Origin: Ascoidea tarda (nom. inval.)
Taxonomy: Eukaryota; Ascomycota; Saccharomycetes; Ascoideales; Ascoideaceae
DNA: 48,205 nt
Direction: 5' to 3'
NCBI GenBank assembly: GCA_030560485.1
Contig: JAKTTS010000056.1
Coordinates: forward strand, 1 to 48,205
Under the pieces are notes generated by a model that saw only the letters and a program-made list of their open reading frames with translations, was not told the DNA's origin and made no database searches. Both the position numbers and the translations under genes were made by a program. Below, one piece after another: positions 9,830-18,328 of the stretch (position 1 is its first letter; each line of letters starts with the position of its first letter).

Positions 9830-10141
9830 ATGTTTTTTCTCTCCTCAACACCAACCAGTTCTGAATCTGCTGAGTCGTCAACTGCCAACGACAATTTCAT
9901 ATACACCATTGACTACTACGACCAAATCACAGAAGATTTCAATGTTTACGAGAAAGAACTATATTCAAGCGATTTAAAGGTCGATAATGCCTATTATATG
10001 ATCCAAGAGTGCGAGAGCATACAAGAGATGAGCGAGTTTTTAGATCAAGTAAAAATCATTAATTCTGACGATATTGAGGATGAGCCTATCACTTTGAATG
10101 AAAAATCTAACGACAGCATTACCTCCCAACAAAATCTATAA
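9830..10141 (+). CDS. Small acidic protein, unknown function
   Basis: 103 residues from ATG 9830 to TAA 10139-10141. I do not recognise the family. It has a short Ser/Thr-rich start and then a Tyr/Asp/Glu-rich body (FIYTIDYYDQITEDFNVYEK and YYMIQECESIQEMSEFLDQV) that could form two amphipathic helices, then a polar tail. There is no signal peptide or membrane segment. A real gene is supported by its promoter: CACGTG, an inverted CCAAT, an ATATAAATA box about 115 bp upstream, and a long CT-rich leader free of ATG. A T-rich 3' flank follows. Conservation in other yeasts would settle it. Confidence 0.5.
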   Translation: MFFLSSTPTSSESAESSTANDNFIYTIDYYDQITEDFNVYEKELYSSDLKVDNAYYMIQECESIQEMSEFLDQVKIINSDDIEDEPITLNEKSNDSITSQQNL

Positions 10142-10640
10142 ATATTTCACTTCAAAAGAATCCAATTTCAATAATTCAGATCAATATTTTCCATTTAAAT
10201 CCTCTTTTTCTCTAATATTCCAAAACAATGCCTGTTTTATAATCAACCTTTGATTCCCTATGTCCCCCATGTCTTTTTTTTTCTTTTCTTAATTGGTTTA
10301 CATCTGCTGGTTTGGATTAGACTTTACCTTTGATTTTATTTATTTCTACACCTTTTTTTTTATCATCCGATTTATTACACTCAAGCATCTTACGATTCTT
10401 TTTTTATATCTACATTAGATCTCTTATAGAATATACATCATTTCTTTTTTTTATCTCTCGTTTTCGACCTTTAATTTTTAAACTTCTTTTTATCTAATGT
10501 AATACACTGCATATTGATGCACATATGCATATAAAAGCATTTGAAATTTGAATAATTTTTTTATTTTGTGCTGTTTTTTATTCTTCCATTTTCTTTAACA
10601 TCATCAGAAACAATTGGCTTTACTTTTCTTATTTACTTGA
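10142..10640. other. Tandem intergenic upstream of MOD5
   Basis: T-rich, with many T-runs and no open frame. It probably holds the 3' end of the small acidic gene and a weak promoter for MOD5. The ATATGCATATAAAAGC stretch near 10523 is the best TATA candidate. Confidence 0.5.
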
Positions 10641-12095
10641 ATGATCAAAAATTTTACAAGCTCTTTCAAAAGGTTAATAATGAATGAACCATCTTTAAAG
10701 AAAAAAATCATCGTAATAGTTGGTACGACTGGTGTGGGTAAATCAAAATTCTCAATTCAACTAGCTGAAAGATACAATAGCGAAATTATCAATGCTGACT
10801 CAATGCAAATGTATAAAGGTTTAGATCTAATAACAAACAAACATCCAATCAAAGAAAGACAGGGAATACCTCATCATATCATGAACCATATACCCTGGGA
10901 CAACGAATACAATATCCATAGATTTAAAAATGAAGCACTATCCAAAATTAACCAAATTCATTCAATTAATAAAATCCCAATAATTATCGGTGGAACTCAT
11001 TATTATCTCCAATCTCTACTATTCAAAAATAGAACAATAGAAACAAATCTTGCCCAATCCGATAACGAAAACGCTTTTAACATTAACAAATCTGATACTT
11101 ATGATACTTATAATCAATTATCAACTGACGAAAAAAATTTACTAAAATCAGATGATTCTCTCAAAATTTTTAATAAACTAAAAGAAATCGATCCAGTTTT
11201 ATCCCAGAAATTTCACCCCAATGATATAAGAAGAGTTAAAAGAGCCTTGGAAATTTGTCTTTTGACTAATAAAAAAACAAGTGATTTATATCAACAACAA
11301 AATTTAAACCAAATCTCAGAATCCTCTTTGAGATTCAACACTCTAGTCTTTTGGGTCTGGTCAAACCAATCAATTTTAGACCAAAGATTGGACGACAGAG
11401 TAGATGAAATGATCAACAATGGTGCAATAGATGAAATATCCTCATTATATAATCTTTATTTATCAAAACCTATAAAACCTGACTGTCAACATGGGGTCTG
11501 GCAAGTCATTGGCTTTAAAGAATTTCTACCTTGGTTAAACAATAAAAATCAAAATGAAAAAAAAATTGACGACGTTATCGCTAAAAGGTTATTTGACCAA
11601 TCAGTACAAAATATGAAAATAAAAACAAGAAAATACTCTAAACAACAAATTAAATGGATTAAAAAAACACTTTGTTTTGAACTTGCAAAGGAGTCAAAAC
11701 ATTACTTTATAAATGGCGGCTCAATATTCTTACTTGACACTTCAAACCTCGATAATTGGAACTCTAATATTACAAATAGATACCAACAAATAATGGATAC
11801 ATTTTTAGCCAATAAATCCAATTACAACTTACCTCAAGCACCAGAAGGCTTGACTGATATGATACAAATTAATGAAGAAAAATTTAATAAACCAACCTGG
11901 AAACATTATCAATGTGAGGTTTGTAAACAGAAAAATGGCGATCCATTAATAATAGTTGGCGATGAAACTTGGAAAGTTCACTTAAATAGTAACAAACATA
12001 AATCTACAATTAATAGAGGAAAGAGAAAAAAGGAATATGAAGAATGGTTGAAAAAGAAAAATATGGAACATGATTTATTAAATGATTCTAATTGA
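10641..12095 (+). CDS. MOD5: tRNA dimethylallyltransferase (isopentenyl-A37)
   Basis: 484 residues. It transfers dimethylallyl from DMAPP to A37 of tRNAs reading UNN codons. The P-loop GTTGVGKS lies at residues 28-35, followed by INADSMQMYK, ITNKHPIKERQGIPHH, the GGTHYYLQSL loop and the RRVKRALEI region. Then come LDDRVDEMINNGAIDEI and GVWQVIGFKEFLPWL. A C-terminal matrin-type C2H2 finger (CEVC, then HLNSNKH, 18 residues between C and H) matches eukaryotic Mod5. Met1 and Met14 (ATG 10680) are both in frame. MIKNFTSSFKRLIM is basic and Ser/Phe-rich, like a mitochondrial presequence. S. cerevisiae MOD5 is known to make mitochondrial and cytosolic/nuclear forms from two such starts. Longer than yeast Mod5 (428) because of an Asn/Asp-rich insert near residues 138-180. 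Confidence 0.95.
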   Translation: MIKNFTSSFKRLIMNEPSLKKKIIVIVGTTGVGKSKFSIQLAERYNSEIINADSMQMYKGLDLITNKHPIKERQGIPHHIMNHIPWDNEYNIHRFKNEALSKINQIHSINKIPIIIGGTHYYLQSLLFKNRTIETNLAQSDNENAFNINKSDTYDTYNQLSTDEKNLLKSDDSLKIFNKLKEIDPVLSQKFHPNDIRRVKRALEICLLTNKKTSDLYQQQNLNQISESSLRFNTLVFWVWSNQSILDQRLDDRVDEMINNGAIDEISSLYNLYLSKPIKPDCQHGVWQVIGFKEFLPWLNNKNQNEKKIDDVIAKRLFDQSVQNMKIKTRKYSKQQIKWIKKTLCFELAKESKHYFINGGSIFLLDTSNLDNWNSNITNRYQQIMDTFLANKSNYNLPQAPEGLTDMIQINEEKFNKPTWKHYQCEVCKQKNGDPLIIVGDETWKVHLNSNKHKSTINRGKRKKEYEEWLKKKNMEHDLLNDSN

Positions 12096-12200
12096 ACTGT
12101 CAAAAGCAATTAATTTAAAAAAAATTAAAAACATTAAAAATCCGGAAAATTGAATTATTAAAAAAATTTAAATTGATATCGGGTATATACTATACTATAT

Positions 12201-15036
12201 CTAACCAAATCTGATTTGCTGATTAGGATTCCAAAGTCCACCTGGCCTTGAATTGGATTGGGGAGCAACAACTTCAGCCCCTGAAAGTTGATTATTTCTA
12301 TTAGAATTAAATTTGCTATTTGCATTGGTATTGGTATTTGAATTAACAGTTTCATTGAAATCATTGTAATAGTTATTTTCATTCCGATTATCATCTTCAT
12401 CATCGTCATCATCATCACTATCCTCCACTTCAATAGGATCACTTTTTTTCATATATTGATTTAATTCACTATTTTTAATTAAATTTAAGTTGTTAGTATT
12501 AATGAAAATTTTTATAGGTTAATCCCACAAGTTAATTTTAAATTATTGAGCAAATAATAATAAAAATGCCAAAAATACTTACGATTCTAGTTCTCTGGCT
12601 TCCAATCGTCTCTCATAAACATACTCATCAATATTTTTCAATAAATTTGATGCATTAACGATAAAATCATTATAAAAATTTATACCTTCATTGAAATTTG
12701 TTATCAATTCCATAAAATTCGAATAAACTAGCTCAAATCTATGAAATATACCTTGTTTCATCTTATCAGATGATTGAAAGTAAACATCAGATTGTTGAAT
12801 AAATTTTTTATTCAAAACCTATATTTATGTATTTATGTTAGTTATTTGTTTTTTTATTGTGTCGTATTTAAATTTAAATAAAACTTACTTCAATCTTCTC
12901 TTGAATTAAATTTTGCTTTTGTTTTTGTTGATCAAAAAAGTTTAAATCGCTTTCAAAGTTGCTAATATGTTTTTCATAAACTTTGTTAAAAATGTTCATC
13001 TTTTCTTCATCCAATTCTTGATTTGAGTCGTCTATATTATCACTATTTGAGCTTGAATTTTCTGATAGTTTATGTAGAGTTTCTATTGAATTCGTGTCTT
13101 GAAATCTTTTATATTCTTGAATGATCTTGGGTAGGATAGTTAATTGTTGATTTTTAATATCAACGGTTTCCAAAAAACTACTTCTTTCAGTTTTTAGAAA
13201 AATCAATTGACTTATAAGAGATTTAAGAGAGTTTGCTGTTTTTAAGGTTTCTGAGTCTATAGCCATTGGAGAATTATGGTAACTATTAGGTGGTGTAGTT
13301 GAAATAATTTTGATTATATATTTTTTTAGGTCGTTGCTGTCAAAATTTAATAAAAGCTTTAAATCATTTTCTATATCAAGAAAACTGTTTAAAATGACTT
13401 GATCGCCACTTTTTGCTTGAACTAAATAATCTTCTAAACTTTGAATTTTATCCCAATAATCTTTTGAAGAAACATGCGATGGTGGTCTTGTCCAATATCT
13501 TAAGCCATAATTTGATTTTAAATAATCGTCTTCATTTTTTTCAATATTTAATCTTTCTTTACAACCATCAATTAAATGATTAGAGTCTAAAGTCAATTTC
13601 TTGATATCATTTAAAGTGCTTTGTAATTTTTGAAGACCACCTAAATTCTTCATTTCATGAATATTATCAAGTAAAGATTCAGGCAATTGAAAATCATCTA
13701 AATTTGGTTGATTAATTAGTAAATCAATTGATGAAGGCAAGTTTCTTTCAGCTAAAAATCTGTTGAGAATATTATTTAAGGAATTAATTGGTTCAACTAT
13801 TTTTTGTTTAATGAACAGTTGTTGACGTTCCTTATAGGCTTGAGAAGTACAAATAATAAAATAAGGTAGTAAAGATGAGAATAATAAGTTTCCATAATTT
13901 TTTGAGTCATTAATTTTGTTAATTTTGTTAATTTTATTAATTTTATTAATTTTATTATTATCGTCGCCGTCATCATTTGATTTAATTTTTAAGAATGAGA
14001 TTGGTTTTTCGAGTTCATCCATTATTAAAGATTTTACCATATCAATTTTAACAATTTCAGATAACTCATTAAAATCCGGTACAGGATTTAAATAGATCAA
14101 ATCATTATCTCTTTCGGCAATTTTCAAGGTTTCTTTTAAAACTACATTTAAACTTTCTAAATCGCTGACAACTAAAGACGATAGGTTACCTCTCTTTCTT
14201 AAAGACTGATTTGAGTAATTTAAAGCCAATTTTAATCTTGAGACTTGTTCACCGTAGTTTAACTGTGAACAAGACATCTTTGACTGTCTGAATTGTGCTA
14301 CTGCTAAAAAATGGTTTTGTTTTGCATTTAAATGGTCTAGCCATTTTGAAGTAAAAGAATCAGATTTTGTAGTGAATTCCAAGGAGGTTTTATAAAAATC
14401 AGCAACAGAGGAAGCTAGTCTAGCTATTATTGAATCCTTTAAATCATTTGAAATAGCCTTTTGCCAAAAGGTTTCTTGAGCTTGTGCTAGCATTGTGTAT
14501 TTCAAGACGTTGATTGATTGGATTTGGAAATCTAAAGGAAGATCGAAATTTAGTTTATTGTCTAATTTAAAGGAATAATTTAAAATAAACTGAAAGCAAC
14601 CGGCTGCGTATTGAAAATAAAGGCAAGATTTTTTAATAGAGTCTTCAGAGTTTCTTAGTTGAAATATAGCCAATTGAGAATAAAAAGCACCCAAGTTGTA
14701 AATGATATTAAAAATTTCCCAGTAGATGGAAGTGATTGAAATCGGAGAAGTAGAATTATAGGACAAGGTGCCATACCATGAAAAGGAGGTTAAATCAATT
14801 GGGAATTTTAATAGTAGAGAGTTTAGATGAATGAAGTATTTTTTCAAGTGAGTTAGATCGTCGGTGGATATTATTGGATCAATAACTTGTTCTCTTAAAT
14901 TGTGGAGAAATAGGATATCATCTCTAAAAGAATCTGCAGTTTGAAAATACTCTTTGGATATAACGTCATTTAGAATTTGATTGAAATCAAGAGAAACAGT
15001 TTTTCTCAAGGGAATAAATAATAAATTGGAACTCAT
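12201..15036 (-). CDS. BRO1: BRO1 domain protein, ESCRT-III regulator
   Basis: Three exons: complement(join(12201..12468, 12583..12818, 12889..15036)), 883 residues. Exon 1 (716 residues) begins LFIPLRKTVSLDFNQIL and carries the boomerang BRO1 domain (about 1-390), with IYWEIFNIIYNLGAFYSQLA and QYAAGCFQFIL typical of the family. A helical V-domain follows, holding GLRYWTRPPSH. Exon 2 adds NFNEGINFYNDFI, the EG-x-FY signature near the end of the V-domain. Exon 3 is acidic and Asn-rich and ends GGLWNPNQQIRFG. Bro1 binds Snf7 and recruits Doa4 for deubiquitination before multivesicular-body sorting. No YPxL-type Doa4 motif is visible in the tail. A KIN repeat (complement of 13911-13965) lies mid-protein. 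The gene converges on MOD5, 105 bp away. Confidence 0.93.
12469..12582 (-). other. BRO1 intron 2
   Basis: 114 nt, donor GTAAGT, branch site TACTAAC (12498-12492), acceptor TAG about 25 nt later. Phase 2. It joins ARELE plus a split Ser codon to ELNQYMKKSD. Without splicing, a TAA follows at once. Confidence 0.9.
12819..12888 (-). other. BRO1 intron 1
   Basis: 70 nt, donor GTAAGT, branch site AACTAAC (12843-12837), acceptor TAG. Phase 0. It joins KIE to VLNKKFIQQ. Reading through it gives a stop after four codons. Confidence 0.9.
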
Positions 15037-15668
15037 TGTGATAAGTCAAAACCCCAGAAATCATCAAAAAGTTTTTAAAAAGAGAAAAAATTATGAAGTA
15101 ATTAAATGTAAATAAAGATATAAAATAATTATAATGTTTAGTCACATGACTAAATAGTTAATTAATCCATAAGAGTGGATTCAATCACAGCCGCATATTT
15201 ATACATATGCATCGACGTGCATTGTGACGGTTTTTCGAAATCGAGTGCGATCTTTCGAAAAACAGTGAAAATGATTGCCCAATTTCGAACTTTTCAGTTT
15301 TAAGAGGCGTCAATGCGAGAGTACGAAATTACGAAATTACGAAAGTAAACAGATTAATAGAATAAACAAGAAACGAGATTAGCATATACAATAAACCCTT
15401 TAAATGATAAGATAATAAATACATCAGACCGAATTTAGAAAAAAAAAAAGATAAAAAGAAATAATAAAATGGAAGAAAAGTAGAAATAGAATTGGAAATA
15501 GAAAATAAAGATGAATGCAAAAATTGGTTTCAAACTGCACAACCAGAACCATGAGAGCAAAGAAAGACAAAGCCGAAAAAAAGTGAAATAATGAAACAAT
15601 GAGATAATAACATGATAAAGGAAAAAAACAACAGGGATCAAGGCAATTGAAGAGTAATGAAACTCCAG
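15037..15668. promoter_or_regulatory. BRO1 upstream region and PDE1 3' flank
   Basis: 632 bp between two minus-strand genes. It holds an inverted repeat (15231-15262) and a run of ACGAAATT-like units near 15325-15345. The rest is A-rich on the plus strand. No open frame is supported. Confidence 0.5.
15231..15262. promoter_or_regulatory. Inverted repeat with TTCGAA cores in BRO1 promoter
   Basis: TTTTTCGAAA (15231-15240) and its exact complement TTTCGAAAAA (15253-15262) flank a 12-bp centre. Another TTCGAA follows near 15285. The site lies about 200 bp upstream of the BRO1 ATG and looks like a dimer-binding operator. Confidence 0.5.
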
Positions 15669-16949
15669 TTATATGGAATAAGTGACACCAGGAAATATTA
15701 TAGTAAATTTCAAACCGAACTGATATTTATCATTTAAATTATTTAGCTGATTGAGGATTTTTTTTCTTGGATCGAATTGAGTATAGGATTCTTTTACGTG
15801 AGTTATGAGAATATTCAAGCCATCTAAGGCATTGTGGCAAGTAATTTTTGTGTTATTTTTTTTGTGTAGATTTTGCAATTTCTCATTTAGGGAGATGAAT
15901 TCGTTGAATAGGTTATTTGGGGTCATATGACCATATAAGGGCACACCATCTGGCAAGTTTTCAGTTGAGCATTCAATGATGATGCCAGACAATTGATTTT
16001 TGTAGATTAGAAGCGAAGCGTGGTCCCAGATTTTGCCATTTTTGATTGCGTTTGCTTCAAAATCGCCAAAGATTAGGATTGAGTTGAGATTAAAATTATT
16101 TTGGATGAAGAAACAGTTACTTTTATAGACTTGATGATTGAGAGATCCGTCACTGACTGTTCCATGGTTTAGGCTAAAGGGTTTTATGTTGAAGATATTG
16201 TTTAGATTGATGTTGAGGTTTTTTTCATCGTTGATTTCTATAAATTGGAGTAGTTTGTCGTATTTGGACAAATCTGGCCAAATTATTCCATTGAAGATGT
16301 GTTTTTTTAGGGCATTTATGGTAAAGTTTGAGCCATAGATCTTTTTTGATAGGTAGTTGTTTGAAGAGTTTTGGTTAAAGCCTGCAGAGTTGATGATGAG
16401 AGCTAGAATGTGATCTAGATGAGGATGTGTTATGAAATAGCTTTCGATTAGATCAAATAGTTTTGAGGTGATTTGGGAAGGGTTTAGCTTTAGTTGGGTG
16501 CAATTTAGATTTAGAGTGGATAGTGGGCAGTTTGTGTAGTCTAAAAAGTTTAGAGAATCATTGTAGGAGTTTAAGATGAAGTTATTGCTATGAATTTTTC
16601 CAATTATTTTGTTACTAGTGATTGTAGTAGTATTGGTATTGGTATTTCTGGATGTGTTTTTGAATAGGAATTCGTTTTCATTTGAGACCATTTTGTTAAA
16701 TGAGGCATAGCCTGAACCAGCATCGATACAGATGAAATGGTCAATGAGATTTTGATTTAGGATTGAGGTGTAAGATATGTTTGATGTTTTGATAAGATAT
16801 GAGCAGCAATTAATTTCTAGAGGACCACCACTTGAGCCTAGAACGGATATGTCGAATTTTATATCATTTTTTTTGATGGTATTGTTGAAATTGTTGATAT
16901 TGAAGTTCTTGTTGTTCATACTTGAATTGCTGAAGATCTGAGTTACCAT
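15669..16949 (-). CDS. PDE1: Low-affinity class II cyclic-AMP phosphodiesterase
   Basis: 426 residues from ATG 16949-16947; the longer frame opens only with TTG. The class II PDE metal-binding signature ITHPHLDHILAL is at about residues 173-184, with HPHLDH at 175-180. It is preceded by FDISVLGSSGGPLEINCCSYL and FICIDAGSGYASFNKM and followed by FSLNHGTVSD and SILIFGDFEANAI. These belong to the metallo-beta-lactamase-like Pde1 family, which hydrolyses cAMP to AMP and damps PKA signalling. It is longer than S. cerevisiae Pde1 (369) because of Asn/Thr-rich inserts, for example near residues 95-115. It ends LKFTIIFPGVTYSI. Confidence 0.93.
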   Translation of the reverse strand: MVTQIFSNSSMNNKNFNINNFNNTIKKNDIKFDISVLGSSGGPLEINCCSYLIKTSNISYTSILNQNLIDHFICIDAGSGYASFNKMVSNENEFLFKNTSRNTNTNTTTITSNKIIGKIHSNNFILNSYNDSLNFLDYTNCPLSTLNLNCTQLKLNPSQITSKLFDLIESYFITHPHLDHILALIINSAGFNQNSSNNYLSKKIYGSNFTINALKKHIFNGIIWPDLSKYDKLLQFIEINDEKNLNINLNNIFNIKPFSLNHGTVSDGSLNHQVYKSNCFFIQNNFNLNSILIFGDFEANAIKNGKIWDHASLLIYKNQLSGIIIECSTENLPDGVPLYGHMTPNNLFNEFISLNEKLQNLHKKNNTKITCHNALDGLNILITHVKESYTQFDPRKKILNQLNNLNDKYQFGLKFTIIFPGVTYSI

Positions 16950-17107
16950 AATTTTTTTCCGATTGAAAAAAAAAAATAAAAAAAACAAACTGGAACTAAG
17001 AATATACAATCTAGAAGTAAGTAAGAGAATAGGAAGATGATTTTGAATGAATATTGAATAGGTTTATTTAATGAAATGAATAAAATAATTCCTAGTGCTG
17101 ACAAGTA

Positions 17108-17137
17108 AATATATTTATATTTATATATAAATATATT
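17108..17137. repeat. AT inverted repeat upstream of PDE1
   Basis: 13-bp perfect arms AATATATTTATAT and ATATAAATATATT with a 4-bp spacer. It could serve as the PDE1 TATA region, about 160 bp from the ATG. Confidence 0.6.
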
Positions 17138-17165
17138 GGTTAATCGGTATGAGTAATGAAAAAAA

Positions 17166-17195
17166 TGAAAATGAAAATGAAAATGAAAATGAAAG
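17166..17195 (+). repeat. (TGAAAA)n microsatellite
   Basis: About five units of TGAAAA in the PDE1 upstream region, followed by an A run. Confidence 0.75.
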
Positions 17196-18328
17196 TAACA
17201 AAAAAAAAAAAAGTTAAAAGCAGTATGAATGAGTAAGACCAGTAAAATGATTAGGTTAGAAAATAAAGGATGATGATGTAGGAACTAGGACAGATTGGAG
17301 ATTATGAATATCTTATTAGAATTAATGGAGAATAGAGTAAATAAAAAAGTGTATACAGAAAAGAGAAGAAGAAAAAAAGAAAAAAAGAAGAGAAAAAGGA
17401 AAAGGAAATAGAGAAGTTGGGAGAAAAGAGTGAGGTTTTGAAGGATTAATAAATGATTTAGTTTGAATAGAATAACATTGACTATTGACTATTGACTATT
17501 GAATATCAAAAGAAAAACATATCTCACAATAAAGTACTAAAGACTGAAAGTGAATCAAATCCTAAATATTAAATCAGAGTGGAAAGTTAAAGTTTAAAGA
17601 CTGAAATTGGGAAAGAAGAAAAGTTTTGGGAAATATAAGAGTTTTGAAAGTTTGTAGCGATTTAAGAGCTTTTCCACAAAAAAAGAAATAAGATTCAGTG
17701 AAAGAAACAAAAGTGCTCAAAGGAAACAGATTTTTGTTGAAAGCACCCTATGAAAGCTGATAGAAGGTTGATGGAAAGCTGATAGAAGGTAGACTGGTAT
17801 CAATGTTAGAGGAATAACAGTGATGATCTTTCCAGAGAGACGATCTGCTGGAATTCTAAATTCAGATTATGAAATTGGTGATAACAGTGCAGAAACAACG
17901 AAAGAGAAAAGTCGACAAGAGGAAACAGATCTGAGAAAAACGGGACCAGAATAGCGGTCGTAAAGACAGTCGGGGACGCGTCGGGACGCATTGTTCCCGT
18001 TTTGTTCGCCCATTGGTTTCGCGGCTTCTAGAAACATCCCGCTGGCCAATCACAGTGCGTTCCCGCTTCTGCGCTGCGTTGCGTCTCCTTCCAGCTCTGG
18101 CTCTGTTGCGCGCCACACGCACACCACACGCAGCGTAACCTTCAAGGTGTGCGTCACCGTTCCTTGCACGCTTGTACCAGCAATACGGAACATGTACACT
18201 GCTGTATAAATCATACGCGGCCGCGTCTACCGCAGCCCTGGCCGACGTTTTCTTGTGGGTGAAGTGTTCTTCCTCTGTTACTTCTGCTGCTTCTGCCTCT
18301 GCGACCAGCTTTCTTTCTCCTCTTCCCC

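Larger units (their letters stand above)
16950..18328. promoter_or_regulatory. Divergent promoter, PDE1 / AIM3-like
   Basis: 1.38 kb. The PDE1 side is A-rich, with a TGAAAA microsatellite and an AT palindrome. The AIM3 side is a GC-rich island (about 17930-18330). It holds two CCAAT boxes in opposite orientations (ATTGG near 18013 and CCAAT near 18044) and a TATAAAT box near 18204, followed by a CT-rich leader. Open frames across the island overlap one another and look fortuitous. Confidence 0.55.

Noticed and set aside
9363-9977. 204-codon frame over the small acidic gene promoter
   Set aside because: It crosses CACGTG, CCAAT and TATA elements and overlaps the better-supported 9830 frame. 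It has no domain.
15329-15641. Phe/Ser-rich minus-strand frames downstream of PDE1
   Set aside because: These are by-products of purine-rich DNA on the plus strand. No start context or similarity.
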